From the NCBI GenBank assembly GCA_963691705.1, contig OY829543.1, forward strand, positions 49,084,564-49,148,563: a DNA stretch of 64,000 bases, in the 5' to 3' direction. Origin of the DNA: Viola odorata (Eukaryota > Streptophyta > Magnoliopsida > Malpighiales > Violaceae). Positions 34,415-44,242 of this stretch are shown piece after piece. Each line of letters begins with the position of its first letter. Position 1 is the stretch's first letter. The notes under the pieces are model-generated. The model did not search any database and was not told where the DNA came from. It saw nothing but the letters and a program-made list of their open reading frames with translations. A program made the translations under genes and the position numbers.

Positions 34415-35266
34415 GTTTAAACACTCGTGTTTAGGTGTTTAGGTCACTCGAAAAAATACGTGCTCACAAACACTAAACTTCGCGTTTTCCGTGTACCTGC
34501 ACACTTAAACAAGGGTTAGAAAAATAATTCTCTCCCTCACGTGTTTTAACACTCGTGTTTAATCACTCGCAAAAGATAGCCTCACAAACGCTCACTAATT
34601 TTTTTTCCACACGCATAAGCTTGCTCACCACACAACTTGTTGCCGCAACAAACTTGTGACTTAGGCCAAGCGTTTCGTTCATACTACCTTCGCAAATGCT
34701 CAAGATTAGAAACAAGATGAGGAAAGATTAAACTCACAAAGGACTCAAAAAGACTTACAAAGAGTCAAGAGAAAGCTGGAAAAAAAATTCGGATTTCCAA
34801 GGAAATTCAAAATTTTAATTTTGAGGGAAAACTTTGAATTTTCCGTTGGAAGGGAGGAAGGTTGGAAAACTTGGATTTAAAAGAGTAAAAGACTCAAAGG
34901 AAGACTCAAATATTTAATGAAAAAGACTTGGAAGTTTAGGACTTAAGACAACTTAAGTTTAGGACTCAAAAAGTTTAAAACTCAAGTTTAGGATTTTATG
35001 GGTTTAGGATTTGAGTTTAGGACTTGTTTAAGACTCAAAAATTTAAAAAGATAGCTGGACACAAGGAAGGAAGGAGACGGATTAGGCTTGGGAAAAGGGT
35101 AGGCTTATTTAGTTGGGAATGGGCAATTTGGTTAGGAAAATTTATTAGTTAGGTCAAAATGTCAAAGACTTGGGTGAGGTGGCTTGTTGCAATAAATGCA
35201 AAGGATAACTCTTGGATTATGGAGGGGTGTTGGCCGGCCAAGTGTTCCAATTCCTTTCTTTCTTTC

Positions 35267-35324
<58 letters not shown>

Positions 35325-35612
35325 AATTGGAAACACTTGGATTAACTCTTGTAAAATATTTTTAGATCAAAACACCTAAAATACCAAGAACATCAAGAAC
35401 ACAAGATGAACTTCAAGAACACACCTAAATGATTTTCGAAATTTTTTGAACTTTTGACCTAGTAAAAATGATCACTACAATCACTCAACTGCCCACTTGA
35501 AATAGTTCCCGAAACTGACGCACGAAACTCAGGATTTCAAGGAAGAAAGGTTCTAACACTATTTAACAAAACTAGAAAAATTTGATAGGCGGCCAAAAGC
35601 TCCCCTACCACT
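34415..35612 (-). other. Element 1 leader between primer site and gag
   Basis: Non-coding leader reading leftwards from the primer site TGGTAGGGGAGC (about 35599-35610). It contains a (TA)n microsatellite (about 35271-35321). A CCTCACGTGTTTTAACACTC block with CTCACAAACGCTCAC (about 34534-34590) matches the reverse complement of the leader of element 2 near 38470-38520. Confidence 0.65.
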
Positions 35613-36676
35613 TGATGTGATCCTGCCTAGGGTTAGTAAGCCGGATTACAATGGAGCTATCGGAGGATCTAGCCTAGCGAATCATCTAGGGAAACCCATG
35701 TCCACAAGAAAGAAATGACACGAAATATGTATATTTAGCGGAGAAATTACACATAAGAGCGATGGGAAGACGGGAGTTACCGGGAATTAGAAGACGGATG
35801 GAAGGGACGGAGATGAGCACACGCGAAGTAGCGAAAATCACACGAACGATTGCTTGATCAAGATATAATCCGAGGGCCAAGTGGGACTCGTTTCTATGGA
35901 TGATCAAACAAATAAAACCCCAATTTCATTCAAGCCAAAATAACCATTACAAACTTTGATTTCCCGAAGAGAGATCGGGAGGAGTAATCTCAAACTCAAG
36001 CGATCCCTCTCAAGGAATTAAAGTGATGAGCCAAGGCTTAGGTGATAAGAGAAGGAGTAAACTCACTTTACAAATATCACACAAATGACTAAGCTCCCTA
36101 AAGAAAGAAAGACAAGAGCTATTTATAGTTCGTACAAAAGATAGGCTTGAAAAGCCCAAAAATCACATTTTTTTTCCCATATCTGGCGGTATACCGCCTG
36201 GGAGGGTTGAGGGATGGCGGCATATCGCTAGCTTCGGCTCTTGGCAGCCAAAATAATTCATTTTCTGGCGGTATGCCGTCCCAGTTAGGGCATTCCTGGC
36301 GGTATGCCGCTAGGCTCGTTCACACTACGCGCTAAAATGTCGACGAGCATAACTTTTGATCCACCCGTCCGATTGGCCTGAAACTTGTCCCAAACGAAAG
36401 ATAACATCTTGAAGTTTCCATAAAGACTCTATTCTCTCAAATCGGACTCCATTTGCTTGTCCATATGCTCATGATGATTGGTTCTCTTGGATGGAGCATT
36501 TGTTGACGAGCCTTGTTGCGAGTTGAGGAAGTTTGGCTTTGCTGGAGGCCTTGGGGTGGTGTGCGTGTCCTTGGGACTTTCTAGGGCTAGACGTGCCTTT
36601 ACTTCAGGTCTTGCTCGGCCATCTTGGGAGTTCGGTGCGTCTAGGCCTAGGTATTGTGATGATTTAGCACTTGATC
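35613..36676 (-). repeat. Element 1 right LTR, first part
   Basis: Matches 30473-31530 closely and is interrupted after CTTGATC by LTR A of element 2. TATAAATA on the minus strand is at 36120-36127. The last ~140 bp recur exactly at 47743-47882. Confidence 0.85.
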
Positions 36677-37733
36677 TGATACGAGCCTGAGTAGGAGCCC
36701 AGCCGCACCTACCGCATCCGTGCCCTTGCTGCCCGCAGGAGCCATCACACGCTCTCGCGCAAGGACACCTACCGCATCCGTGCCCTTACCACCCGCCGGA
36801 GCCATCACACGCTCTCGCGCAAGGACCCTGCAAGCGAGGCTAAGCTCTCTGATCCATGCGGAGCTGAAGGCCGAAGCCTCACTAGAGTCAGCCATCCTGC
36901 GCGCGCCCCAGCCGCGCCTTGTCTCGCTCTTGTACGCTAGATTCACAACGCCCGAAGATGATTCTGGCAGAAACGGCACTTGACCGTTTGTCACCAAAAC
37001 GGCTCTTGTCCGTTTCGCTTAATCGGCACCTGACCGTTTCACTCAGCCATTGCCGTTTCACTCATCTGTCTCGCGTGCCGATTGCTCAAAACGGCTCTTG
37101 TCCGATTCGTTCAAAACGGCTCTTGTCTGTTTCGCTTAATCGGCACCTGACCGTTTCACTCAGCCATTGCCGTTTCACTCATCTGTCTCGCGTGCCGATT
37201 GCTCAAAAACGGCTCCTGCCCGTTTCGCGTGTCCAGAAGCGCGCGTTGACTGAAGTTTAAGTTGTTTGACTTTATTTATCCAGGTGGATTTTATTGTTGT
37301 TAATTAAGAGCGCTTTTAAGTAGTTAAGCGCAAGTAAACTTCTTAATTAGGGTTTTGCGCATCTCTTTTCTTATAAAGAGCATGGCGCTGCTATTGTTAT
37401 TTGTTAGACGTTATTTGATAAACAAAACCAGAAGAGTTTTTCTTCAACTGATCTCCAAGATCCTTGTCCTACGTCCGGTTTGATAAGCCGCATATAGTTG
37501 CAAGTAAAGCACGAAGTCTATCATCCCTTCTTTAGTCTCGTCGGGGTTGTCTAGGTATTGCACCTAGGAGGGTCCGAGTCCTACTGAAGATCCTTGAAGG
37601 ATTTCGTCCAGGTTGCCTAAGTATTGCACTTAGGAGGGTTGGAGTTTCCGACGAGTTAGTTTTCCGCATTCAAATCCTTGTCGCTGAGCAACGATCCAAC
37701 AATTGGAAGGTTTCCGAATTAGGAACCACATCA
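36677..37733 (+). repeat. LTR A of element 2 (1057 bp)
   Basis: TGATACGAG...CCACATCA. Contains a 60-bp coding tandem repeat (units starting 36707 and 36767, encoding PLPPAGAITRSRAR). It also has a roughly 116-bp tandem repeat (units from about 36998 and 37114, around CTTAATCGGCACCTGACCG). Confidence 0.9.
37372..37378 (+). promoter_or_regulatory. LTR promoter TATA box
   Basis: TATAAAG in CTTTTCTTATAAAGAGCATG, in the 3' third of LTR A. The same box recurs in LTR B and, inverted, in LTR C. Confidence 0.6.
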
Positions 37734-37735
37734 GC

Positions 37736-37747
37736 TGGTAGCGGAGC
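37736..37747 (+). other. Primer-binding site of element 2
   Basis: TGGTAGCGGAGC begins two bases after the LTR end. It matches the plant initiator-Met tRNA primer site TGGTATCAGAGC at 10 of 12 positions. The leader to the gag start (37748-38576) is non-coding, with a poly-A/GAA tract at about 38012-38045. TTTCAG directly precedes the ATG and could be a splice acceptor. Confidence 0.65.
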
Positions 37748-38576
37748 AAAGGCTGCTCACCGAATAGGTATCTACCCTTTTAATTATTGTTTTCGTTTGT
37801 TGAGATTGGTTTCCTTGATTTCCTTAGCCAAATCTATACCAATCTTGTTTGTTTTCCCGTTTGTGTTAGGAGTCGAAACTAGTAACTAGTTGCGTCTTGT
37901 TAGGTATCAAATCAAGCCCTTTGATTTGCTATCTTCTTTGAGTCATAAAACAGAAAAGAAAGTTCCACAAAGTGTCAGTTTAGTTTGTTTCAAGTATTTG
38001 CAATTTCTATTTACAAAAAAAAAAAAAAAGAAGAAGAAGAAAGAACACAAATTCGCACAAAAACAGAACAGAAAGCGACTTCAAAATTATCAGTGTGTTA
38101 ACAAAAGAGGAACCTTGCGATCAAAACAGAATCAAAATCAGCAAGAAAAGAGTGTTCCAACGCAACAAGAATCATAGAAAACGGAGCTGTAATTCAAAAG
38201 TTATCAAAGAAACAAATCGGACACCTAAAACCCTAGTTCTAAAACAAATCCGAACTAGTTCAAATATCTTGTCTTTCTTTGAGCTCTTGTGATACATGAC
38301 CTATCTATTCTGTGCTATAATTGCTTGATTAATTGACAAAGTAATCTTCAATTATATCACATCTTTATTCTTTCTACGCTTGAGTTGTCCTTGCGAATTA
38401 TTGGAAGCTTTTCCTTGACATTCTTTGAGTCTGCGGATCTTGGATTGATTGGAGCAGATTTTCAGAGTGATTTGTGAGCGCATTAGAGCGATTTAAACAC
38501 GAGGATTTAAACACGTGAGGGAGTGTTAGATAACGTAATTTTACGCTTGTTCTTTGTTGGTTGTTTGTGATTTCAG

Positions 38577-41500
38577 ATGTCGGACCATTCAGCCAAGAGC
38601 ACAGGGACGAACGAAGAAATACGCACAATATTGCACAATCTCAACCAGAGATTTGACGCAATAGACGCGTGGCGAGTAGAAATGGAAAGGGGAAAGGAAG
38701 CAGCTGCAAACGCTGGAAAACAGCACCCCACCCAGTTCCACCAAGTCCTAAACCCTAAGAGTTCCCCGTACGCCTATGGTATGCCACCATCCGGAGATCG
38801 GTTAAACCCTACTGGCCGAGTCGCTAGGAGGATGACTAGGAATGCACCTCGCGGAGAGGAGGATTATGAGGAGGATGATCCCAGACCCAATCCCGATGGG
38901 TACGAGGAGGGGCCTGAGTATGAGGAGGAGGAGGAAAGACCTAGATATAGGAGACCTCCACCAAGGCAACCTAGGGGAGAGGCCGGAGGCGAGGAACGCC
39001 TAGTAGGAATTAAACTTAAGGTTCCCGCATTCGAAGGGAAAGAAGATCCTGAAGCGTTCTTTACTTGGGAACGCAAGATGAGGGCCATTTTCTTGTGCCA
39101 CAATTACTCAGAGGAGAAGAAGGTTAGGATTGCCTCTGTAGAGTTCTTTGGGTATGCTGCCCATTGGTGGGATCAGCTACACATCACTAGGCAACGAGTA
39201 GGCGCGGGTCCAATTGATACTTGGGATGAGATGATTAGGGTTATGAAGGAACGATTTGTTCCCCGATACTTCCACCGAAGTCTCCATGCAAAATTGCAGA
39301 CCCTTACCCAAGGATCGAAGAGTGTTAATGAGTACTACAACGAGATGGAGATGGCCATGGCACGAGTGCAATCGGTAGAGACCGAAGATGCCACCATGGC
39401 ACGGTTCTTGAGTGGATTGAACAAAGAGATTGCTAATACCGTTGAGGTTATGCAATACCGAACCATCGAGGACCTCCTTCACCTTGCTATTATGGTGGAG
39501 AAACAGAAGAGGTTCCGCAGCCCAAACACCACCCCAATTACTGCCCAAAACCCGAAGCCAACACCTTGGAAGAAACCTTGGAACAAACCTACCAATTTCA
39601 CCAAAACACCACCAAAAGTAATACCCCCAAACTATAACCCTAAGGGCCCAAACACCACACCTTTTACACCCAAACCTACTGCCCAAAACCCCCAAACCAC
39701 TGACTGCCAACCATCGCGGGAGATAGTTTGTTTTAAGTGCAATGGCCGTGGCCATATGCAAAGGGAATGCCCGAATCGGCGTGTTGTTATCATGCGCGAT
39801 AATGGTGATTTAGACTCCGAGGAGGACCGAGATATGGAGGAAGAAGAGGAGATAGAAGGGGAAGCCGAAGAAGAGAGTGACGGAGAGGAGCGAATGCCCA
39901 TATCGGCTAATTGTGTTATCAGGCGCAACTTGAGTGTCGCGCCAAAAATAGAAACTTGTGATGAGGAGCAGCGTGACAACCTTTTTCACACTCGTTGCAT
40001 CATAGCAACCAAGGTATGTTCAGTGATTATAGATAATGGCAGTTGTGCTAACTGTGCGAGCACACTTTTGGTTCACAGGCTTGGCTTGACCGTTGTTAAA
40101 CACCCAAAGCCGTACACGTTGTCTTGGATGAATGACGGGAACACTTTGAAGGTTACCAAGCAGGTGCTGATCTCGTTTGCCATAGGGAGATATAAGGACG
40201 AGATCCTATTTGATGTAGTGCCTATGCACGCCAGCCACATGTTGTTGGGAAGGCCTTGGCAATTCGACCGAAACGCCAACCATGAAGGGCGCACCAACAA
40301 GTACCGATTGGAGAAAGATGGTGTCAAGTACACCCTAGCACCACTAAACATAAAAGAGGTCGTGGAGGACCAGCTGTGGCTTGAAAAATCTAGTGCCGAG
40401 TTTGAGTTATCGCGATCAGGGGGAGAGAAAAGAGTTGAGGGTGAAAACAGCCCCCGAGAAAAGAGTGAGCTCGGGTTAGAGAAAAATAAAAGTGAGAAGA
40501 GAGTTGCGAATGGGAAAAAGGGGAATAAAAACAGCCCGTGTGAAAATAGAGAGCACACGTTAAAATTAAACATATTCGCAAAAGTGAGGCATGTGAGACA
40601 AGCATTGACGGTTCAAAAGTCTTCGGACTCATTTTTTCCTCTCATTCTTCTCCGTTTTAGGTCGTTCGCCTTGAACGCCGCTAACCCTAACCCTACGGAT
40701 TCCTTGCTTCCTTGTTTTAAACCTCTTTTGCAGGAATTTGAGGACGTGTTACCTGAGGAGATGCCGCCAGGACTGCCCCCAATCCGCGGCATTGAGCACC
40801 GCATAGACTTTGTGCCGGGCTCGTCAATACCTAATCGCCCAGCGTATCGCAGCAACCCCGAGGAAACCAAGGAGTTGCAACGCCAAGTGGACGATCTGCT
40901 GTCCAAAGGCTACATGAGAGAGAGCCTCTCACCGTGTGCGGTTCCTGTCATCCTTGTGCCGAAGAAGGACGGGTCTTGGAGGATGTGTGTTGACTGTCGC
41001 GCAGTCAACAAAATTACGGTAAAGTATCGACACCCCATCCCACGTTTAGATGACATGTTAGACGAACTTAGCGGTAGCATTATGTTCTCTAAAATTGACT
41101 TAATGAGTGGGTACCATCAGATTAGGATGCTAGAGGGTGATGAGTGGAAAACGGCATTTAAAACTAAGTACGGACTATACGAGTGGTTAGTCATGCCGTT
41201 TGGCTTAACCAATGCGCCAAGCACATTCATGCGTCTAATGAATCATGTCCTTAGGCATCTCATAGGCAGATTTGTAGTTGTTTACTTTGATGATATCTTA
41301 GTCTACTCTAAATCTGTTGATGAGCATGTTGCGCACTTAAGAGAAGTTTTCCTAACCTTGCGCCAAGAGAAATTATTTGCTAAACCTTCGAAATGTTCTT
41401 TTGTTTTAGAACAGGTTTCTTTCTTAGGTTTTATTGTGGGCCGAGAGGGCGTGAAGGTTGATGAGGAGAAGATCCGAGCGATCCGCGAATGGCCAACTCC

Positions 41501-42063
41501 AAAATCAGCAAGCGATATCCGTTCCTTCCACGGATTAGCAAGCTTTTACAGACGGTTCATTCGTGATTTTAGTTCTTTGGCCGCACCACTTAATGAACTA
41601 ACAAAGAAAAATGTTCTTTTCAGGTGGACCGAGGCACAGGAGGCTGCTTTCCGAGCGCTCAAGGACCGACTGTCCAACGCGCCTGTCCTTGCCTTGCCGG
41701 ACTTCGACAAGCCCTTTGAGCTCGAGTGCGATGCGAGCGGTATAGGTTAGGAGCCGTGTTGATGCAAGAGAAGCGAGCCATTGCCTTCTTCAGCGAGAAG
41801 CTCAAGGACGCCCAGTTGCGATACCCTACGTATGACAAAGAGTTGTACGCCTTGGTACGCGCGTTTGAGGTTTGGCAACATTACCTAATGCCGAGGGAAT
41901 TCGTGGTACACACGGATCATCTCAGCCTCAAATACCTGAAGGGCCAGAGCAAGCTCAACCGAAGACATGCAGGGTGGTTGGAGTTTTTAGAAGCTTTTCC
42001 ATACCACATCAAGTATAAGGAAGGAAAGGACAACGTCGTGGCCGACGCCTTGTCCCGCAGGTG
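38577..42063 (+). pseudogene. Element 2 gag-protease-RT-RNase H frame, frameshifted, integrase part absent
   Basis: Encodes capsid protein and the enzymes of reverse transcription. The start is MSDHSAKSTG at 38577. The gag domain (residues about 140-310) includes WWDQLHITRQRV and ERFVPRYFHRSLH. A CCHC knuckle CFKCNGRGHMQREC is near residue 384. Protease carries IIDNGSCANC, a DNGS variant of the usual D-S/T-G. Reverse transcriptase: KKDGSWRMCVDCRAVN, FSKIDLMSGYHQI, MPFGLTNAPSTFM, VVYFDDILVYSK. RNase H begins at ECDASGIG. A missing base near 41745 shifts the frame and gives a stop at 41748-41750; RNase H then continues at 41726-42063 to VVADALSRR. There the sequence jumps (42060/42061) to the region just before the purine tract, meeting TGA at once. 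The inverted copy shows what is missing: zinc-binding and catalytic integrase domains. Confidence 0.92.
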
Positions 42064-42104
42064 ATGAGGACGATGTTGACCTGGATTCGAGGACAAATCC
42101 ATCT

Positions 42105-42118
42105 GAAGAGGGAGGGGA
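42105..42118 (+). other. Polypurine tract of element 2
   Basis: GAAGAGGGAGGGGA immediately before LTR B: the plus-strand primer site of reverse transcription. Confidence 0.75.
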
Positions 42119-43167
42119 TGATACGAGCCTGAGTAGGAGCCCAGCCGCACCTACCGCATCCGTGCCCTTGCCGCCCGCAGGAGCCATCACACGCTCTCGC
42201 GCAAGGACACCTACCGCATCCGTGCCCTTACCACCCGCCGGAGCCATCACACGCTCTCGCGCAAGGACCCTGCAAGCGAGGCTAAGCTCTCTGATCCATG
42301 CGGAGCTGAAGGCCGAAGCCTCACTGGAGTCAGCCATCCTGTGCGCGCCCCAGCCGCGCCTTGTCTCGCTCGTGTACGCTAGATTCACAACGCCAGAAGA
42401 TGATTCTGCCAGAAACGGCACTTGACCGTTTGTCACCAAAACGGCTCTTGTCCATTTCGCTTAATCGGCACCTGACCGTTTCACTCGGCCATTGCCGTTT
42501 CACTCATCTGTCTCGCGTGCCGATTGCTCAAAACGGCTCTTGTCCGATTCGTTCAAAATGGCTCTTGTCCGTTTCGCTTAATCGGCACCTAACCGTTTCA
42601 CTCAGCCATTGTCGTTTCACTCATCTGTCTCGCGTGCCGATTGCTCAAAAACGGCTCCTGCCCGTTTCGCGTGTCCAGAAGCGCGCGTTGACTGAAGTTT
42701 AAGTTGTTTGACTTTATTTATCCAGGTGGATTTTATTGTTGTTAATTAAGAGCGCTTTTAAGTAGTTAAGCGCAAGTAAACTTCTTAATTAGGGTTTTGC
42801 GCATCTCTTTTCTTATAAAGAGCATGGCGCTGCTATTGTTATTTGTTAGACGTTATTTGATAAACAAAACCAGAAGAGTTTTTCTTCAACTGATCTCTAA
42901 GATCCTTGTCCTACGTCCGGTTTGATAAGCCGCATATAGTTGCAAGTAAAGCACGAAGTCTATCATCCCTTCTTTAGTCTCGTCGGGGTTGTCTAGGTAT
43001 TGCACCTAGGAGGGTCCGAGTCCTACTGAAGATCCTTGAAGGATTTAGTCCAGGTTGCCTAAGTATTGCACTTAGGAGGGTTGGAGTTTCCGACGAGTTA
43101 GTTTTCCGCATTCAAATCCTTGTCGCTGAGCAACGATCCAACAATTGGAAGGTTTCCGAATTAGGAA
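42119..43167 (+). repeat. LTR B of element 2, lacking the last 8 bp
   Basis: 1049 bp against 1057 for LTRs A and C. It stops at TTAGGAA, without CCACATCA, and runs straight into the inverted copy. Confidence 0.88.
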
Positions 43168-43185
43168 AGTTGCTCCGCTACCAGC
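43168..43185 (-). other. 18-nt primer-site remnant at the inverted junction
   Basis: On the minus strand it reads GCTGGTAGCGGAGCAACT directly after LTR C. The first 16 bases equal the LTR-adjacent primer site of the plus copy (GCTGGTAGCGGAGCAA). A 3' LTR should be followed by host DNA, not by a primer site. Confidence 0.75.
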
Positions 43186-44242
43186 TGATGTGGTTCCTAA
43201 TTCGGAAACCTTCCAATTGTTGGATCGTTGCTCAGCGACAAGGATTTGAATGCGGAAAACTAACTCGTCGGAAACTCCAACCCTCCTAAGTGCAATACTT
43301 AGGCAACCTGGACTAAATCCTTCAAGGATCTTCAGTAGGACTCGGACCCTCCTAGGTGCAATACCTAGACAACCCCGACGAGACTAAAGAAGGGATGATA
43401 GACTTCGTGCTTTACTTGCAACTATATGCGGCTTATCAAACCGGACGTAGGACAAGGATCTTGGAGATCAGTTGAAGAAAAACTCTTCTGGTTTTGTTTA
43501 TCAAATAACGTCTAACAAATAACAATAGCAGCGCCATGCTCTTTATAAGAAAAGAGATGCGCAAAACCCTAATTAAGAAGTTTACTTGCGCTTAACTACT
43601 TAAAAGCGCTCTTAATTAACAACAATAAAATCCACCTGGATAAATAAAGTCAAACAACTTAAACTTCAGTCAACGCGCGCTTCTGGACACGCGAAACGGG
43701 CAGGAGCCGTTTTTGAGCAATCAGCACGCGAGACAGATGAGTGAAACGGCAATGGCTGAGTGAAACGGTCAGGTGCCGATTAAGCGAAACAGACAAGAGC
43801 CGTTTTGAACGAATCGGACAAGAGCCGTTTTGAGCAATCGGCACGCGAGACAGATGAGTGAAACGGCAATGGCTGAGTGAAACGGTCAGGTGCCGATTAA
43901 GCGAAACGGACAAGAGCCGTTTTGGTGACAAACGGTCAAGTGCCGTTTCTGGCAGAATCATCTTCGGGCGTTGTGAATCTAGCGTACACGAGCGAGACAA
44001 GGCGCGGCTGGGGCGCGCGCAGGATGGCTGACTCCAGTGAGGCTTCGGCCTTCAGCTCCGCATGGATCAGAGAGCTTAGCCTCGCTTGCAGGGTCCTTGC
44101 GCGAGAGCGTGTGATGGCTCCGGCGGGTGGTAAGGGCACGGATGCGGTAGGTGTCCTTGCGCGAGAGCGTGTGATGGCTCCTGCGGGCGGCAAGGGCACG
44201 GATGCGGTAGGTGCGGCTGGGCTCCTACTCAGGCTCGTATCA
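43186..44242 (-). repeat. LTR C of element 2 (1057 bp, inverted)
   Basis: Complete, with TG...CA ends on the minus strand and almost identical to LTR A. The first ~300 bp (minus) are an open continuation of the polyprotein. Confidence 0.9.

Larger units (their letters stand above)
36677..43167 (+). mobile_element. Gypsy element 2, plus-oriented copy lacking a 1244-bp GT...AG segment
   Basis: Autonomous-type Ty3/gypsy retrotransposon: LTR A (36677-37733), primer site, gag-pol (38577-42063), purine tract, LTR B (42119-43167). LTR B lacks its last 8 bp. Compared with the inverted copy, the pol 3' part between 42060 and 42061 is missing exactly from a GTATGC to an AACAG. The rest is nearly identical. 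Disabled by a frameshift at about 41745. Confidence 0.92.
42119..44242. repeat. Giant inverted repeat: head-to-head LTR B and LTR C
   Basis: 42119-43167 and 43194-44242 are near-perfect reverse complements with a 26-base centre (43168-43193). With interruptions, the pairing extends outward through the internal regions (39.86-42.06 kb against 45.55-47.75 kb). Confidence 0.9.
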
